A program made the position numbers and the translations under genes. A stretch of 35,835 nucleotides of DNA from an uncultured Clostridia bacterium (GTDB lineage Bacteria; Bacillota; Clostridia; TANB77; CAG-508), in contig CAPYID010000019.1 of NCBI GenBank assembly GCA_948739805.1, positions 1 to 35,835 of the forward strand. The letters run 5' to 3'. Below, in pieces: positions 22,736-30,634 of this stretch. The notes beneath the pieces are model-generated. The model saw nothing but the letters and a program-made list of their open reading frames with translations, did no database searches and was not told the DNA's origin. Position 1 is the stretch's first letter; each line of letters opens with the position of its first letter.

Positions 22736-23263
22736 TTAAATTTCTTTAATGATACTTTCTAAACTAGAAAAATCAACAAAATTAACTTTTTGATTATAAG
22801 TATCTATCATTGCTTTAACTTCTGCTGTTTTCTTTTCTTCTGGTAGTCCTTTTGCTTTTTTATAAAGTAAACTCATCATTGTTTTATGAGCAAAATTTAA
22901 TTTTGAATAATCTATTCCACCTCTTAAATGATAAATAGATGCTTTTTCATATATTTCATTTGAAAGTTGTCTTTTCATACCATTTTCTATATTACTTGTA
23001 TTTTCTATATCCATAGGGTCTGCTAATCCAACTGTTGCAATTATTATTTTCTTATTTCCATAATTAGATATTTTTTTGAAAGTTTTAGCCATTCCTAAAA
23101 CTCCACCTGCATAAAGTCCACCTAGATAAATAATTTTATCATACTTATTTATATCTTTTATTTCTTCAAACGATATTGCTTGTATTTTAGTTATTTTTGA
23201 TAATTCCTCTGCATACATTCTTGTTGTTCCATATTGAGAACCATATATTATAATTTCACTCAT
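22736..23263 (-). CDS. Flavodoxin-domain protein (HemG-like)
   Basis: A 175-aa protein. The FMN phosphate loop is IIIYGSQYGTTRMYAEEL (residues 4-21), followed by the flavin-contact strand KIIYLGGLYAGGVLGM and KKIIIATVGLADP. The C-terminal GGIDYSKLNF...MMSLLYKKAKG follows the pattern of flavodoxin-type protoporphyrinogen oxidase-like proteins of about 170-180 aa. It would carry electrons through FMN in the cytoplasm; the partner is unknown. It lies between the DUF5131 gene (25 bp) and lnu (39 bp). Confidence 0.85.
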   Translation of the reverse strand: MSEIIIYGSQYGTTRMYAEELSKITKIQAISFEEIKDINKYDKIIYLGGLYAGGVLGMAKTFKKISNYGNKKIIIATVGLADPMDIENTSNIENGMKRQLSNEIYEKASIYHLRGGIDYSKLNFAHKTMMSLLYKKAKGLPEEKKTAEVKAMIDTYNQKVNFVDFSSLESIIKEI

Positions 23264-23288
23264 ATAAATCTCCTCTATTTATTGTAAT

Positions 23289-24005
23289 TTAGCGAATACT
23301 TTTATAATCAATATTGGCTAATTTTGCTTGCTTACACAAATCCTTTGTTTGTATTTTATATTGTTTTCCATCTTTTATTGTATAAGTTCCACATTGTCTA
23401 AATTCAAAACTAACCTCTTTTCTTATACATTGCTCTCTAATATCTAAAGCCCACGAATAATCAAATATTCTAGCATTTATATCAGATTCTCCACCAACTA
23501 CTACAAGTTCTATATTATCAAGATATTTTTCTATATATATTTTCTCTAATAATGGCTGTGCTGTTATACATTTATGTTTTATTGGTAAATCTTTAAAAAT
23601 TGATAACTTATAATCAGCATTTTTTTGATTTTCAATAGTACAACATACAACTACATTATCATATCCATCATTCCAGTCATTTGGAATACATTTCATAAAT
23701 CTATCAATTCTTTTTGTTAGAAACAGAAAAGTACAGTCCTGCCTTTCTTTAATCATTTTCCAACAGTCATTTCTCCACTCGTCTGCTTCTTCAATAAGAA
23801 AATCTGTAGAAAAACATAAATAAACAATTCCAGATTTCATTTTATAATTGCCATTTTTTAATTTCTCTATTGGCTTTTCAAAGTCTTTTGTTTTTATAAT
23901 TTCATTTGTATCTACTTTTCTTTTAAAATCTCCTTTATGAATATAGCAATGTAAACAACCATCACTACATTTCTTACATCCTCGCCAAGCGTTCCACATT
24001 GCCAT
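23289..24005 (-). CDS. DUF5131 (phage Gp37/Gp68-like) radical-SAM-like protein
   Basis: A 238-aa protein with the family start MWNAWRGCKKCSDGCLHCYI, whose cysteine spacing (C-x2-C-x3-C-x2-C) suggests an iron-sulfur cluster. Further family blocks are IVYLCFSTDFLIEEADEWR, TFLFLTKRIDRF, VVVCCTIENQKNAD and VVVGGESDINARIFDYSWAL. The family occurs in phages and islands and is thought to be radical-SAM related; its substrate is not known. The neighbouring 150-aa gene (12 bp upstream) has a PUA/ASCH-like look, so the pair may act on a nucleic acid. Confidence 0.88.
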   Translation of the reverse strand: MAMWNAWRGCKKCSDGCLHCYIHKGDFKRKVDTNEIIKTKDFEKPIEKLKNGNYKMKSGIVYLCFSTDFLIEEADEWRNDCWKMIKERQDCTFLFLTKRIDRFMKCIPNDWNDGYDNVVVCCTIENQKNADYKLSIFKDLPIKHKCITAQPLLEKIYIEKYLDNIELVVVGGESDINARIFDYSWALDIREQCIRKEVSFEFRQCGTYTIKDGKQYKIQTKDLCKQAKLANIDYKSIR

Positions 24006-24017
24006 ATTTATACCACC

Positions 24018-24470
24018 TTAAAATTTTGATTTTTCATAATTATAAGGAATACTTGTTCCTACAACTACATCTTCTATTTTTTCAATAATTAACCAATCAT
24101 CCATATTTCCTTGATGGTCAAAATCTAATGATGTAATTTCTCCTACATCTTTAAATTCAACTAAACACAAACATTTTTTGTGCCATCTTTCTTTTTGCTT
24201 ATCAGTTAGTTGTAATTTACTATTATTATCTTCAATAGTTTTTGTTATTTCTTCATCACTTAGCTTTACATAGTTTTGAACATCTGTTACAACTGCTTTT
24301 GCTGTAATCTTTTTTGTTCCTTTTTCCATAAAATAAAGTGTTTCGTCTTTAAATACTCTACTATGTGGTATTTTTCTTCCTGCTGCACCTCTTATAATCA
24401 TTGTTTTACTACCATCTATAATCTTATTTAATTCTTTTGATTTATCATCACAATATACTAAATGCACCAT
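24018..24470 (-). CDS. PUA/ASCH-like protein next to DUF5131
   Basis: A 150-aa soluble protein. The plan MVHLVYCDDKSKELNKIIDG (short helix, small beta-barrel), IRGAAGRKIPHSRVFKDETL, YFMEKGTKKITAKAVVTDV and KKCLCLVEFKDVGEI resembles ASCH/PUA-type RNA- or nucleotide-binding barrels, where a residue pair GxKxx(I/T)RG faces the ligand (here GSKTMIIRG). It lies 12 bp before the DUF5131 gene. Domain call is by pattern only and could be wrong in detail. Confidence 0.6.
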   Translation of the reverse strand: MVHLVYCDDKSKELNKIIDGSKTMIIRGAAGRKIPHSRVFKDETLYFMEKGTKKITAKAVVTDVQNYVKLSDEEITKTIEDNNSKLQLTDKQKERWHKKCLCLVEFKDVGEITSLDFDHQGNMDDWLIIEKIEDVVVGTSIPYNYEKSKF

Positions 24471-24506
24471 AATTTTACCTCATCTTTCTAATTTTAAGTT
24501 GTATAT

Positions 24507-24806
24507 CTAATACTTTTTTATTAATTTTGAAATTAAAGCTCTACAAGTATTCATTTGAATACAAGCATAAAAATTATTCGTTACTTCTTTACCTTTTCCA
24601 ATTGTTGTTGCATTATTTGCATCTTCTTCCGTTTCCCAAAGAACAAAATCAGTCCAGATATTACCTTGTAAGTAATGCTCCCAAGAGATAAATCCCTTTG
24701 CTTTAGAAATAATTTCATCATGTAATTTTTGCGTTAATTTTACAAATTCCTCTTCACTTACACCTTTTTTAAGTTTATATGAAAATATCCATGCTGTTTT
24801 ATTCAT
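24507..24806 (-). CDS. Small dimeric alpha-beta barrel (ABM-like) protein
   Basis: A 99-aa protein. AWIFSYKLKKGVSEEEFVKL, HDEIISKAKGFISWEHYLQ and TDFVLWETEEDANNA follow the ferredoxin-like plan of antibiotic-biosynthesis-monooxygenase and related small dimers. No heme or catalytic signature is clear. It is the first gene of the operon ending in lnu, with GGGAGGA 6 nt before ATG and a good promoter at 24846-24874. Confidence 0.7.
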   Translation of the reverse strand: MNKTAWIFSYKLKKGVSEEEFVKLTQKLHDEIISKAKGFISWEHYLQGNIWTDFVLWETEEDANNATTIGKGKEVTNNFYACIQMNTCRALISKLIKKY

Positions 24807-24845
24807 ATATAAATTCCTCCCTACAAATTACTATAATTTGTTATG

Positions 24846-24874
24846 ATTATATAATAAATGACAGATAATTTCAA
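24846..24874 (-). promoter_or_regulatory. Promoter of the five-gene operon ending in lnu
   Basis: Minus strand: TTGAAA (24869-24874), 17-bp spacer with TTATCTGTC, TATAAT (24846-24851). A stem GGCAGGTAAT/ATTATCTGTC (two G-U) overlaps the -35 and could be the terminator of the ABC operon upstream. The same terminator-promoter layout recurs at 31608-31635. Confidence 0.75.
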
Positions 24875-24924
24875 CTTATTACCTGCCCTATATATTGTAA
24901 TTTTGTGTTTAACTTTAAATTTCT

Positions 24925-25080
24925 TTATTTAGGAAGTCCTAAATAGATTGCAAAAAGAACAAATACTATTCCAAGTGCAATTAAAATTATATGCCAACGA
25001 TTACTCTTTCTACGATAAATTCCAAAACCAATAGAAAATATCCCCAACAACATTGATATGATCATTGCAAAAAATCCCAT
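24925..25080 (-). CDS. 51-aa membrane protein after the ABC genes
   Basis: The preferred ATG at 25080 follows AAAGGAGG by 6-7 nt and starts one base after the ABC ATPase stop; the longer frame from 25116 lies inside the ATPase gene. The protein has two membrane helices (about 4-22 and 29-47) joined by the basic turn RRKSNRW. Position suggests an accessory or immunity-like part of the exporter; no family is recognised. Confidence 0.65.
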   Translation of the reverse strand: MGFFAMIISMLLGIFSIGFGIYRRKSNRWHIILIALGIVFVLFAIYLGLPK

Positions 25081-25081
25081 T

Positions 25082-25750
25082 TTATTTCCTCCTTTCAAGA
25101 TGAATTTCTCTATCATAGCGATTTGCCATTTCCAAATCGTGAGTTACAGTAATAATAGTTGTATTAAATTCTTTGTTCATTTTAAAAAGCAAGTTTACAA
25201 TTCTTTCTCTATTCTCTACATCAAGAGATGCCGTAGGTTCATCTGCTAAAATAATTTGAGGCTTCATAATTATTCCTCTTGCAAATACTGCTCTAGCTTT
25301 TTCTCCACCAGAACATTCAAGTGGTTTCTTTTTTAATATAGATTTAATATCAATTGCATTAATTACATTTTCAAAATCTTCTTGCTTAAATTCTTTTTTC
25401 CTAGAGTCTGCATAAAGTAAAGGTAGTTTGATATTATCTTCAATTGTCAAAGAATTGATTAGTGCTGACTCTTGAAGAACAAAACCAATTTTTTGATTTC
25501 TCCATTGTGCTAACTCACTTGTATATAAACTATTAGCTCTCGAATCAAAAAGAGTATATTCACCATTATAATCTCTATCTAACAATCCAATAATATTAAG
25601 CAATGAGCTTTTTCCTACTCCAGATTCGCCTACAATAGCAATCTTTTCACCAGCATTAACTTCAAGATTAAAATTATTCAAGATTGAGATTTGTAACTTT
25701 TTATTCTTATAAATTTTTTCTTTAATTTTTAAATCAATAATTTTCGTCAT
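25082..25750 (-). CDS. ABC transporter ATP-binding protein (MacB/LolD type)
   Basis: A 222-aa ATPase. Walker A is GESGVGKSS (about 41-49), Q-loop in VLQESAL, signature SGGEKARAVFARG, Walker B IILADEPTASLD, H-loop VTHDLEMA. Length and the SGGE...R form fit the MacB/LolD group that drives FtsX-type permeases. The start codon overlaps the permease stop (ATGA), so the two are coupled. It acts at the inner face of the membrane. Confidence 0.93.
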   Translation of the reverse strand: MTKIIDLKIKEKIYKNKKLQISILNNFNLEVNAGEKIAIVGESGVGKSSLLNIIGLLDRDYNGEYTLFDSRANSLYTSELAQWRNQKIGFVLQESALINSLTIEDNIKLPLLYADSRKKEFKQEDFENVINAIDIKSILKKKPLECSGGEKARAVFARGIIMKPQIILADEPTASLDVENRERIVNLLFKMNKEFNTTIITVTHDLEMANRYDREIHLERRK

Positions 25751-26964
25751 TGTAACACCCCCAAAGAAATTGGAACTTTTTTGATTTTTCTTAACATATT
25801 CTCAACAATAATTATTCCAATAATAATATCTGAAAGAACTACTACCAATAAAGATAGCCAGTCCATTCCTATTAAACCAAATAATCCATAAGTAGCAAAA
25901 GTAGAGTCTTTTCTTAACCAACATCCATATCTGTTAAAAGCAGTAATTATAAAAATAACTATAAAATTGATAAATGAAAGTATTCCAAAATAACTATAAA
26001 ATATTTTTCTCAACTTTGAATAACTTAATCCAACTAATAGATTAATTGTAAAATCTTTTAACATTAAACGAACACTAACTAATGCATTCCATATAGAAAG
26101 GCAAGTTATAACTATAAATAAAATAAATGTTGTTATTGCTATAATTTTTAATGAATGAAGATAATATTCATTAAAATAATCATAATTTTCCTTTTGGCTA
26201 AAAAAATTAAATTCTAATCCCATATTATCTTTAATAACCTCACTTAAATCTGTTACTTCTTCTTTTGTAGTTTTCAGCATTATAACATCTATAAGACCAT
26301 TTAATTTAAGATCCATATTTGCATTATTGATAAAAGCCTCATTTACAGGAATAAGAATTGAAAAATTGTAGTATGTCTTGGAGTTTAGAGCATAATAATT
26401 AGAATGGTAAGTATTTTGTTTCAAAATCCCCTGAACTTTCAAAGTTACTGGTCGCCCCAAAACAAATTCATCAATTTTTATTGTTGACCCAACAGGATAT
26501 GTTTTACTTAACCCTTTTCCTATTAAAACAGGGATTTCCCCATCTAATTGGTAATCAAAGTCTAAATCTGTCCCTTGTGAAAGCTCAAATTCATTTAATC
26601 TATAATACTGCTCGTTCATATAGCCTAACGATATTTTCATATCATAACTGTTGGGAACAGATACAATAAACCCGTCTGTATAAAACGCATAATTGAAGTT
26701 ATTATTCAAATAGTCATATACTGCTTGTGTTCCATTTTCACTAATTACTCCCATATCAATATGACTATTTGGATCTAAGTTAGCAGTGTAAACTCCTTCT
26801 TGATTTATATATTCTGTTTCTCGATACCCTTGAAAAGTTGATAAAATCGAACGAGTAGCAGTAAAAGTTATATAATTCGCCATACAAAGTAACAAAATCG
26901 TACCTATACCAAGTATCGCTTTTCTCAAAAATATTTTTGAAATAATAAACTTAAAAATTTTCAT
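25747..26964 (-). CDS. FtsX/MacB-like ABC permease
   Basis: A 405-aa membrane protein: first helix about 14-34, a large extracellular domain about 35-265 (contains QLDGEIPVLIGKGLSKTYPV, a typical MacB-domain strand set), then helices near 272-296, 318-341 and 366-391. Mechanotransmission permeases of this type export peptides, lipids or drugs, or reset cell-wall sensors. Its first bases overlap the upstream 148-aa gene by 14 bp. Substrate unknown; a bacteriocin or antimicrobial peptide is a guess. Confidence 0.85.
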   Translation of the reverse strand: MKIFKFIISKIFLRKAILGIGTILLLCMANYITFTATRSILSTFQGYRETEYINQEGVYTANLDPNSHIDMGVISENGTQAVYDYLNNNFNYAFYTDGFIVSVPNSYDMKISLGYMNEQYYRLNEFELSQGTDLDFDYQLDGEIPVLIGKGLSKTYPVGSTIKIDEFVLGRPVTLKVQGILKQNTYHSNYYALNSKTYYNFSILIPVNEAFINNANMDLKLNGLIDVIMLKTTKEEVTDLSEVIKDNMGLEFNFFSQKENYDYFNEYYLHSLKIIAITTFILFIVITCLSIWNALVSVRLMLKDFTINLLVGLSYSKLRKIFYSYFGILSFINFIVIFIITAFNRYGCWLRKDSTFATYGLFGLIGMDWLSLLVVVLSDIIIGIIIVENMLRKIKKVPISLGVLQ

Positions 26965-27397
26965 ATTTTCGCACCTCCCTTGTACTAATTAGTATGTATA
27001 TGATAAAAATAAATGTTAAGTAAAAATTGCTAGTTAAATTGAATTTTAAATATACATTTGCTAAAGTTGATAAAAAGCAAACAAATATTAATATCATTAG
27101 ACAATTCAGTGCATATCGAATTGTGATATTAAATATAGTATCTCCTACAAGCATTTTGCAAAATATTTCTGCTTTTTTTCTGTGCAACATTTGATAATGA
27201 AAAACAATCACAACAACTGTAAATATCAGAACGATTATCTCTTGATAATCAGTAAAATTTTTCAAAAATGCCTTTAGAATATAAGAATCCAAATCCATAA
27301 TCTTTACATAATCGAAAAGCAAATTTAGAAAAAAGCAAAGCATATATGCAGTACATAGTTCTAATACATCTGAAATTCTAAATAAAGACTTTTTCAT
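26951..27397 (-). CDS. Four-helix membrane protein, first gene of ABC operon
   Basis: A 148-aa protein with about four membrane helices (roughly 10-28, 50-68, 88-112, 120-140) and no recognised family. It overlaps the permease gene and follows GGAGAAAG. It may be a partner of the single permease, which would otherwise work as a homodimer. Its promoter (27426-27454) is a copy of the promoter of the Xre gene at 27517-28026. Confidence 0.75.
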   Translation of the reverse strand: MKKSLFRISDVLELCTAYMLCFFLNLLFDYVKIMDLDSYILKAFLKNFTDYQEIIVLIFTVVVIVFHYQMLHRKKAEIFCKMLVGDTIFNITIRYALNCLMILIFVCFLSTLANVYLKFNLTSNFYLTFIFIIYILISTREVRKYENF

Positions 27398-27425
27398 ATT
27401 TTACTTTCTCCTTTCTCCAAAAATT

Positions 27426-27480
27426 ATTATACAAAGAATAGTCCGTTGCTACAAACAATGCTTATTAACATTCAAGATTT
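27426..27480 (-). promoter_or_regulatory. Promoter-operator of the ABC exporter operon (copy 1)
   Basis: Minus strand: TTGTAG (27449-27454), 17-bp spacer, TATAAT (27426-27431). The -35 lies in the centre of a dyad GCATTG-TTTGTA-GCAACGG (left arm imperfect). About 45 bp here match the region at 28054-28108, including AAATCTTnAATGTTAATAAG upstream. Confidence 0.75.
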
Positions 27481-27516
27481 TTAACTATAAATTCGTAATT
27501 TTTGCTAAAAATAATT

Positions 27517-28026
27517 TCAATCTTTCTTTCGAGTCAATATAATACCAATAATTGATATAATAAAAATAATTGGTGCTGTCCTAACAAATAACCATTCAAA
27601 TGACTGAAAAGCAACACCTAAAACAGCATATTCTGGATTATTATAATCCCAATTCAAATAAGGACTATTTAAAAAATATAAAGCTATGAAAGTTATAATT
27701 GTAATAGCACATAATGAAATAAATAACCAATGAATTATTTTTCTTTTGGCATTATTCCTTTGTAATAGTTGTAAGTTTATTATTTCTAATTTTTCAGAAA
27801 TTGCTTTTAAATCATCTACTTTTGATTCTGAAATATTTTCCCCTAGCAAAGTGCTTACTGGTGTTTCAAAAACCTCTGATATTGCAACTAACATTTCTGA
27901 ATCTGGAACTGACAATCCTTTCTCCCATTTAGAAATTGTTTGTCTTACTACATTTAATTTGATAGCAAGTTCTTCTTGTGAAAGTCCTTTTGATTTTCTT
28001 AATTGTTTAATGTTTTCTTTTAGCAT
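27517..28026 (-). CDS. Xre-type regulator with C-terminal membrane helices
   Basis: A 169-aa protein. Residues 1-60 are a cro/C1 helix-turn-helix (IKQLRKSKGLSQEELAIKLN, VVRQTISKWEKG). After a helical linker come two membrane helices (about 97-118 and 143-165). Membrane-tied Xre regulators of this sort often sense envelope stress or a small peptide. The gene shares its promoter-operator with the ABC operon downstream, so I infer it represses both itself and the exporter. Confidence 0.85.
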   Translation of the reverse strand: MLKENIKQLRKSKGLSQEELAIKLNVVRQTISKWEKGLSVPDSEMLVAISEVFETPVSTLLGENISESKVDDLKAISEKLEIINLQLLQRNNAKRKIIHWLFISLCAITIITFIALYFLNSPYLNWDYNNPEYAVLGVAFQSFEWLFVRTAPIIFIISIIGIILTRKKD

Positions 28027-28053
28027 TTTTATTAACTCCTTTCTTTACGAACT

Positions 28054-28108
28054 ATTATATGAAAAATAGTCCGTTGCTACAAGCAACGCTTATTAACATT
28101 TAAGATTT
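28054..28108 (-). promoter_or_regulatory. Promoter-operator of the Xre gene (copy 2)
   Basis: Minus strand: TTGTAG (28077-28082), 17-bp spacer, TATAAT (28054-28059). The -35 is the loop of a perfect dyad CGTTGC-TTGTA-GCAACG (28072-28088). It duplicates the sequence at 27426-27480. Confidence 0.8.
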
Positions 28109-28152
28109 ATCCCTATACACTACTGTCTTGTGTTTCAATTATATATATAAAG

Positions 28153-28182
28153 GGCAAGTAATTTTTAATTTAATTACTTGCC
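28153..28182. terminator. Terminator after the second Xre gene
   Basis: GGCAAGTAATT and AATTACTTGCC, 11-bp perfect arms with an 8-nt loop. The minus strand continues CTTTATATA. It follows the stop at 28197 by 14 bp. Confidence 0.75.
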
Positions 28183-28196
28183 TTATTTAATTTGTG

Positions 28197-28733
28197 TTAC
28201 TTTTTAATAATAAGTTTCATTCCCATTAATTTCTTTTCTACTTCAACATTATACTTTAATTCGTATGATTGAATTCCTGACATAAAGGCTTCTTTTATTC
28301 CCATAATCTCTTTTGATATTTGCTCTTTATCTTCATACCAACCTAAAAAAGTATTATTAACTCCAAAAACAGTACCATTACTTTCACCAATTCCAAATAG
28401 AGCATATTGTGGAGAATCTTTTCCACCTCTATATTTACTTGATGATTGAATTTTATCACAAGTTGCTATTACATTTTCTATTGATGATATTATAGTTATT
28501 TTTCTATTATTATCTGCTTCACCTAAATATTCAAATGTTGAATCACCAGTTAAATCATCTAAACTTACATTAAATATTTTAGATAATTCTTTACCTTGTT
28601 TTAAATCTGGACTAGATTCATCTAACTCCCAATTACTTATCGTTTGTCTAGTAACTCCTATTTTTTCAGCTAATTGTTCTTGTGAAAGTTTTTCACCTTT
28701 TCTTAAATTCATAATATTTTGACCTATATTCAT
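28197..28733 (-). CDS. Xre-type regulator with C-terminal sensing domain
   Basis: A 178-aa protein. Residues 1-60: cro/C1 HTH (IMNLRKGEKLSQEQLAEKIG, VTRQTISNWELDE). Residues about 65-178 are an alpha/beta domain with no membrane segment (SPQYALFGIGESNGTVFGVN, FLGWYEDKEQISKE), not recognised. AAAGGAGG precedes the ATG by 5-6 nt. It lies between the membrane-protein cluster and the ABC/Xre unit; its targets are unknown. A 16-bp palindrome lies about 85 bp upstream. Confidence 0.85.
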   Translation of the reverse strand: MNIGQNIMNLRKGEKLSQEQLAEKIGVTRQTISNWELDESSPDLKQGKELSKIFNVSLDDLTGDSTFEYLGEADNNRKITIISSIENVIATCDKIQSSSKYRGGKDSPQYALFGIGESNGTVFGVNNTFLGWYEDKEQISKEIMGIKEAFMSGIQSYELKYNVEVEKKLMGMKLIIKK

Positions 28734-28817
28734 ATAATCCTCCTTTCACAAAATATTTTACTTTTTAATTGTTATTCAGTCTACCAAATTTTTTTGGAAG
28801 TTATGCAAATATTTTTA

Positions 28818-28833
28818 ACATTTATATAAATGT
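28818..28833. promoter_or_regulatory. Perfect 16-bp palindrome upstream of the second Xre gene
   Basis: ACATTTATATAAATGT with no mismatch. It may be the Xre operator; AT-rich palindromes can also occur by chance here. Confidence 0.4.
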
Positions 28834-28861
28834 AATTTTCCGAGATAATTATAGTATAAAA

Positions 28862-28879
28862 GACAGATAAATATCTGCC
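28862..28879 (-). terminator. Terminator after 28896-29468, fused to a promoter-like box
   Basis: Minus strand: GGCAGATA-TT-TATCTGTC followed by TTTTATAC and TATAAT. The hairpin follows the stop by 17 bp. Confidence 0.65.
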
Positions 28880-28895
28880 TTTTTTATGATTTTTA

Positions 28896-29468
28896 TTATC
28901 TATAACTTGCAACTGTGCATTTACCACTTTCGTTGTTAAAAGTTGCTCCTAATTTTTGTCCTGTTTTGTCTACCCATGTATAGCTTTTAGAACCTTTTGA
29001 TATACTTGTTAATATTCCCTCTCCACCAATTTTTTGTACAAGTTCTTCATAAGTAAATGAACCATTATTTAAGTCTTTTTGTAAATCACTTGAAGATGGT
29101 AGCTTTATGTTGTCACTTTTTATACTTTCTTTATCAATTGTTGCTTGAATTGTAATATTATCATTTCCAGATGTTTTAAAACTTATCCAATTTTTAGAGT
29201 CAAATTTCCATATTGGATCACTTCCAATCATAGCATCTGTAGTAGATTCAAATCCTATAATAGCATTAATTTCTTCTACAGTATTTGTTGGTTCAATATG
29301 TTTCATAGCTTCTACTACATCCTCATAGTTTCCTTTTACTTCTTGCTGTTTATTATTAGTATCTCCAACATTTGAGCTGTCTTTCTCTCCTAATGCTATA
29401 AATCCTAATATTGCTAATATTACTATAAAAATAACAGCAATAACTATAACAACTGTTTTGTTTTTCAT
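28896..29468 (-). CDS. Membrane-anchored small beta-domain protein (paralogue 1)
   Basis: A 190-aa protein with one N-terminal helix (about 4-27, no lipobox) followed by an outside domain. It contains EAMKHIEPTNTVEEINAIIG and a repeat-like second unit FTYEELVQKIGGEGIL...YTWVDKTGQKLGATFNN. Two Gly-ended helix plus WxF/YxW strand units recall the BLIP/SmpA-type fold, where such domains bind other proteins. It is about one third identical by eye to 30016-30606, with the same start (MKNK) and end (KCSVAT/KCTVAS). AGGAGG precedes ATG. The role is unknown. Confidence 0.75.
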   Translation of the reverse strand: MKNKTVVIVIAVIFIVILAILGFIALGEKDSSNVGDTNNKQQEVKGNYEDVVEAMKHIEPTNTVEEINAIIGFESTTDAMIGSDPIWKFDSKNWISFKTSGNDNITIQATIDKESIKSDNIKLPSSSDLQKDLNNGSFTYEELVQKIGGEGILTSISKGSKSYTWVDKTGQKLGATFNNESGKCTVASYR

Positions 29469-29502
29469 AATTTTTTACCTCCTAAAATTTTTAATAATAT
29501 AT

Positions 29503-29943
29503 TTATTCTGTTTGTTTTTTTACTTTAGACATATATGTAGCAGATAGCATTAACATTCCAAAAGTTCCAAACAAGAATACAAAGTATATAATAGCAACTG
29601 GAGATGTAGATTTTATCCCTTCAACATTTGCATATAATTTATCATTAGCTAGTAATGCTTTTACACTTTTTCCTTCGTAATATCCTGAAAGACTATGAAC
29701 ATTTTGCAGATCATATTCTTTTCCATTATATTCTACTTTAACTTCATAAAATGGTGTTCTATTTTTTGTCTTTTTATTTACAACTTCTTTAGTAGAAGTG
29801 CTAGTAACAGTTGCTGTAACTTCTTCATATTTTACTTCAGCTTTATTCATTAAAAACCAAAATACAATCGTTAAAATCAAACAAATTGCAGTGATAATCC
29901 ACATAATTGCCACTTTATTTTTCATAACTTTTTTAACCCCCAT
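29503..29943 (-). CDS. Two-helix membrane protein, DUF3592-like
   Basis: A 146-aa protein: helix about 13-32, then an outside beta-segment (TATVTSTSTKEVVNKK, PFYEVKVEYNGKEYDL), then helix about 115-136. This helix-barrel-helix plan is that of DUF3592. The start is uncertain: Met1 or Met7 (MKNK). It lies between the two paralogues. Confidence 0.65.
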   Translation of the reverse strand: MGVKKVMKNKVAIMWIITAICLILTIVFWFLMNKAEVKYEEVTATVTSTSTKEVVNKKTKNRTPFYEVKVEYNGKEYDLQNVHSLSGYYEGKSVKALLANDKLYANVEGIKSTSPVAIIYFVFLFGTFGMLMLSATYMSKVKKQTE

Positions 29944-30015
29944 TTCCTATAAATTATATTACTTTTATTTACATTTTTCAACATATTTTCTTAAATAATT
30001 TTCTATAGCTATTTT

Positions 30016-30606
30016 TTAATCATCTTCCCTATATGTATAGGTTGCAACTGAACATTTAAGAGTTTCTTTATTAAATGTAGCATTTAATGATTGATAATTT
30101 CCATCAACCCATATATAATCAATTGCAAATTCTGATTTACCATTTAAAGTTCCCTCTATTCCTCCAAGTTTTGTAACTAGTTCATTATATGTTATTCCAT
30201 TTTTTATTATCTCTTTTAATTCTTCATTTGTTGGAAACTGTATATTTTTATTTTTTATAGTTCTTTTATAAATTTTAGCTTCTATTACTGGCAAATCTGC
30301 TGCATTTTTTAAGGTTATATAATTTCTATCATCAAATTCCCATTTGAAATCATCATCACTGACTATGCTTTTTTTGCCTTCAAAACCTAAAATATTATTT
30401 ATTTCTTCTGCTGTATTTGTTGCTTCAATATGTTTCATTGCTTCTATTATATCGTAATTTCCTTTTAGATTTGTAACTTTATTATCATTTTTTTCTATAT
30501 TCTGATCATTTTTTCCTTGTTTCAAGTATATTGTTCCTATAATTCCTATTAGAATAACAACACTAGCAATAATAATTATTTTATTTTTCATATTTTTCTT
30601 CCTCAT
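30016..30606 (-). CDS. Membrane-anchored small beta-domain protein (paralogue 2)
   Basis: A 196-aa protein, homologue of 28896-29468. It has an N-terminal helix (about 9-27), then EAMKHIEATNTAEEINNILG, WEFDDRNYITLK, ITYNELVTKLGG and DYIWVDGNYQSLNATFNKET. Met6 also has a usable ribosome site (AGGAAG) and matches the paralogue start, so the true start may be 30591. The adjacent copies suggest tandem duplication around the DUF3592-like gene. Exposed outside the membrane; partner unknown. Confidence 0.75.
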   Translation of the reverse strand: MRKKNMKNKIIIIASVVILIGIIGTIYLKQGKNDQNIEKNDNKVTNLKGNYDIIEAMKHIEATNTAEEINNILGFEGKKSIVSDDDFKWEFDDRNYITLKNAADLPVIEAKIYKRTIKNKNIQFPTNEELKEIIKNGITYNELVTKLGGIEGTLNGKSEFAIDYIWVDGNYQSLNATFNKETLKCSVATYTYREDD

Positions 30607-30634
30607 ATTTGCTTATCCTTTCAAACTAATAACT

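Noticed and set aside
25081..25116. Longer start of the small membrane protein
   Set aside because: It would begin inside the ABC ATPase gene, while the ATG at 25080 has a perfect ribosome site.
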